Part shown: positions 5,065-5,818 of the stretch, one piece after another | Numbering within the stretch: position 1 is the first letter of the stretch | How the letters are laid out: every line of letters starts with the position of its first letter | Assembly: GCA_015487985.1 (NCBI GenBank) | Contig: WFOP01000290.1 | Span: 1-5,818 of the forward strand | DNA: 5,818 nucleotides | Direction: 5' to 3' | From: Hyphomicrobiales bacterium | Lineage (GTDB): Bacteria > Pseudomonadota > Alphaproteobacteria > Rhizobiales > Devosiaceae | Translations under genes and position numbers: made by a program | The notes under the pieces: generated by a model | Database searches by the model: none | Seen by the model: only the letters and a program-made list of their open reading frames with translations | Told to the model about the DNA's origin: nothing

Positions 5065-5818
5065 GATCGCTCTCCGTTTTACCAACCGGGTTTTGCTCGT
5101 CTTTCTCAAAACCGACGAATTGATCCACAATAAAAGCAGGCCGCCCGCGCGCTTCCACCAGAATTCTCCAGACATATTCCCCCAATACGCCTGTCATGGT
5201 CAGTGTGGCACCGCCAAAAAGCAGAACCACCACCATAAGCGAGGACCACCCGTCAACGGGAATGATGCCAAACATGGCGCGCACCGTAATGGTCAACGCA
5301 TATATAAACCCGCCAAATGTTGTAAAAATGCCCATGATGGCGAGCAAGCGAACCGGCGCAAAGGAAAATGAAACAATGGAGTCGATCAACAAGCTGACTT
5401 TCTGGCGAAACGTCCATCCGGAACGACCGCTTTTGCGCGCCTGTTTGTCATAGGTGACCTGTGCCTGAGAATATCCAATCCACATCAGCAATGCGAACAC
5501 ATTCACATTGCGTTCCCTGAACTGCATTAGAACATCAATGACCTTGCGGCTGACCAGAAAAAAATCCGCGCCGTTTGCCGGGAAGTTTTTCAACCCGACA
5601 ACGGTGCGCATAAGCCAATAAAAGATACGAGAAGACGCAAGAGTAAAAAAGCTTTCCCCCAGGCGTTGCTCACGAACCGCCCAGACGATTTCAGCATTGT
5701 TTTTGCGCTCCTCCAGCAGTGAAGGAATTGCTTCGGGCGGGTCCTGCAAATCGGCTGCCATTACCACACCATTGTGGCCCCGGCATTTGGAAAGACCGCA
5801 CAGGATTGCTGCATGGGA
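5057..5818 (-). CDS. Family 2 glycosyltransferase, polyprenyl-phosphate type with two membrane helices (5' end outside window)
   Basis: The frame is open from the window edge to TAA at 5059-5057, giving 253 visible residues; roughly the first 60-80 residues of a normal 310-330 residue protein are missing. The family (DPM1, GtrB and ArnC relatives) transfers a sugar from a nucleotide donor to undecaprenyl phosphate at the cytoplasmic face of the inner membrane. In the visible numbering, VVMAADLQDPPE (18-29) is the donor and metal-binding signature, with Ala in place of the first Asp of the common DADLQDPPE. ANGADFFLVSRKVID (81-95) and the R..GRSGWTF segment (127-137) match the acceptor-side motifs. 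Two hydrophobic helices follow, at about 155-182 and 191-218, then the usual short tail with RPAFIVD. It overlaps the SDR gene by 8 nt, so the two are probably translated together. A GTG or ATG inside the frame at 5767 or 5761 is not the real start, because conserved sequence continues upstream. The sugar is unknown. Confidence 0.92.
   Translation of the reverse strand, partial: SHAAILCGLSKCRGHNGVVMAADLQDPPEAIPSLLEERKNNAEIVWAVREQRLGESFFTLASSRIFYWLMRTVVGLKNFPANGADFFLVSRKVIDVLMQFRERNVNVFALLMWIGYSQAQVTYDKQARKSGRSGWTFRQKVSLLIDSIVSFSFAPVRLLAIMGIFTTFGGFIYALTITVRAMFGIIPVDGWSSLMVVVLLFGGATLTMTGVLGEYVWRILVEARGRPAFIVDQFVGFEKDEQNPVGKTESDRG
5072..5075 (-). promoter_or_regulatory. Shine-Dalgarno site fixing the SDR start
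   Basis: GGAG on the minus strand ends 7 nt before the GTG at 5064, an ideal spacing. It lies inside the last codons of the family 2 glycosyltransferase and argues for the GTG rather than a start farther upstream. Confidence 0.65.

Noticed and set aside
5065..5175. Longer SDR start at the ATG at 5175
   Set aside because: It would add 37 non-homologous residues before the Rossmann motif and overlap the upstream gene by over 100 nt, while the GTG at 5064 has a well-placed Shine-Dalgarno site.
4763..5371. Plus-strand open frame of 202 codons
   Set aside because: It is entirely antisense to the SDR and family 2 glycosyltransferase genes, and its composition (Pro, Lys, His, Asn rich) is typical of a shadow frame.

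Overview
The window carries part of a surface-polysaccharide or glycoconjugate biosynthesis cluster. Every gene I can support lies on the minus strand, so transcription runs from position 5818 towards position 1. The genes are five: a membrane-anchored family 2 glycosyltransferase (5' end cut by the window edge), an extended SDR sugar-nucleotide epimerase/dehydratase, a DegT/DnrJ/EryC1/StrS aminotransferase, a family 4-type glycosyltransferase with a coiled-coil start, and a second family 4-type glycosyltransferase (3' end cut by the window edge). Open frames on the plus strand are shadows of these genes. The families, tight packing, GTG starts and moderate base composition suggest a Gram-negative bacterium, perhaps an alphaproteobacterium. 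That placement is a guess from protein style, because no phylogenetic marker is present.

Region by region in transcription order. 5818-5057: polyprenyl-phosphate glycosyltransferase with two C-terminal membrane helices. 5064-4054: SDR enzyme, overlapping the previous gene by 8 nt and starting at a GTG behind a good Shine-Dalgarno site. 4031-2883: aminotransferase, 22 nt downstream. 2882-2581: a 302-nt noncoding gap, the only one in the window, rich in inverted repeats. 2580-1018: 520-residue glycosyltransferase. 993-1: glycosyltransferase with an approximately 195-residue N-terminal extension, 24 nt downstream of the previous gene.

How they may work together (inference): the SDR enzyme and the PLP aminotransferase are the usual pair for making a modified or amino sugar nucleotide. 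The family 2 enzyme would load a sugar onto undecaprenyl phosphate at the inner membrane, and the two family 4 enzymes would extend or decorate a glycan. The trio of gene classes resembles arnC/arnA-dehydrogenase/arnB, but also many O-antigen and exopolysaccharide loci, so no product can be named.

The most unusual things seen are two. Both short gene junctions (4032-4053 and 994-1017) are bridged by an 8-codon open frame that begins at the upstream stop and ends in a 4-nt overlap with the next start. The 302-nt gap holds several nested dyads. I see no RNA genes, CRISPR array or mobile element. The cluster itself looks otherwise ordinary.
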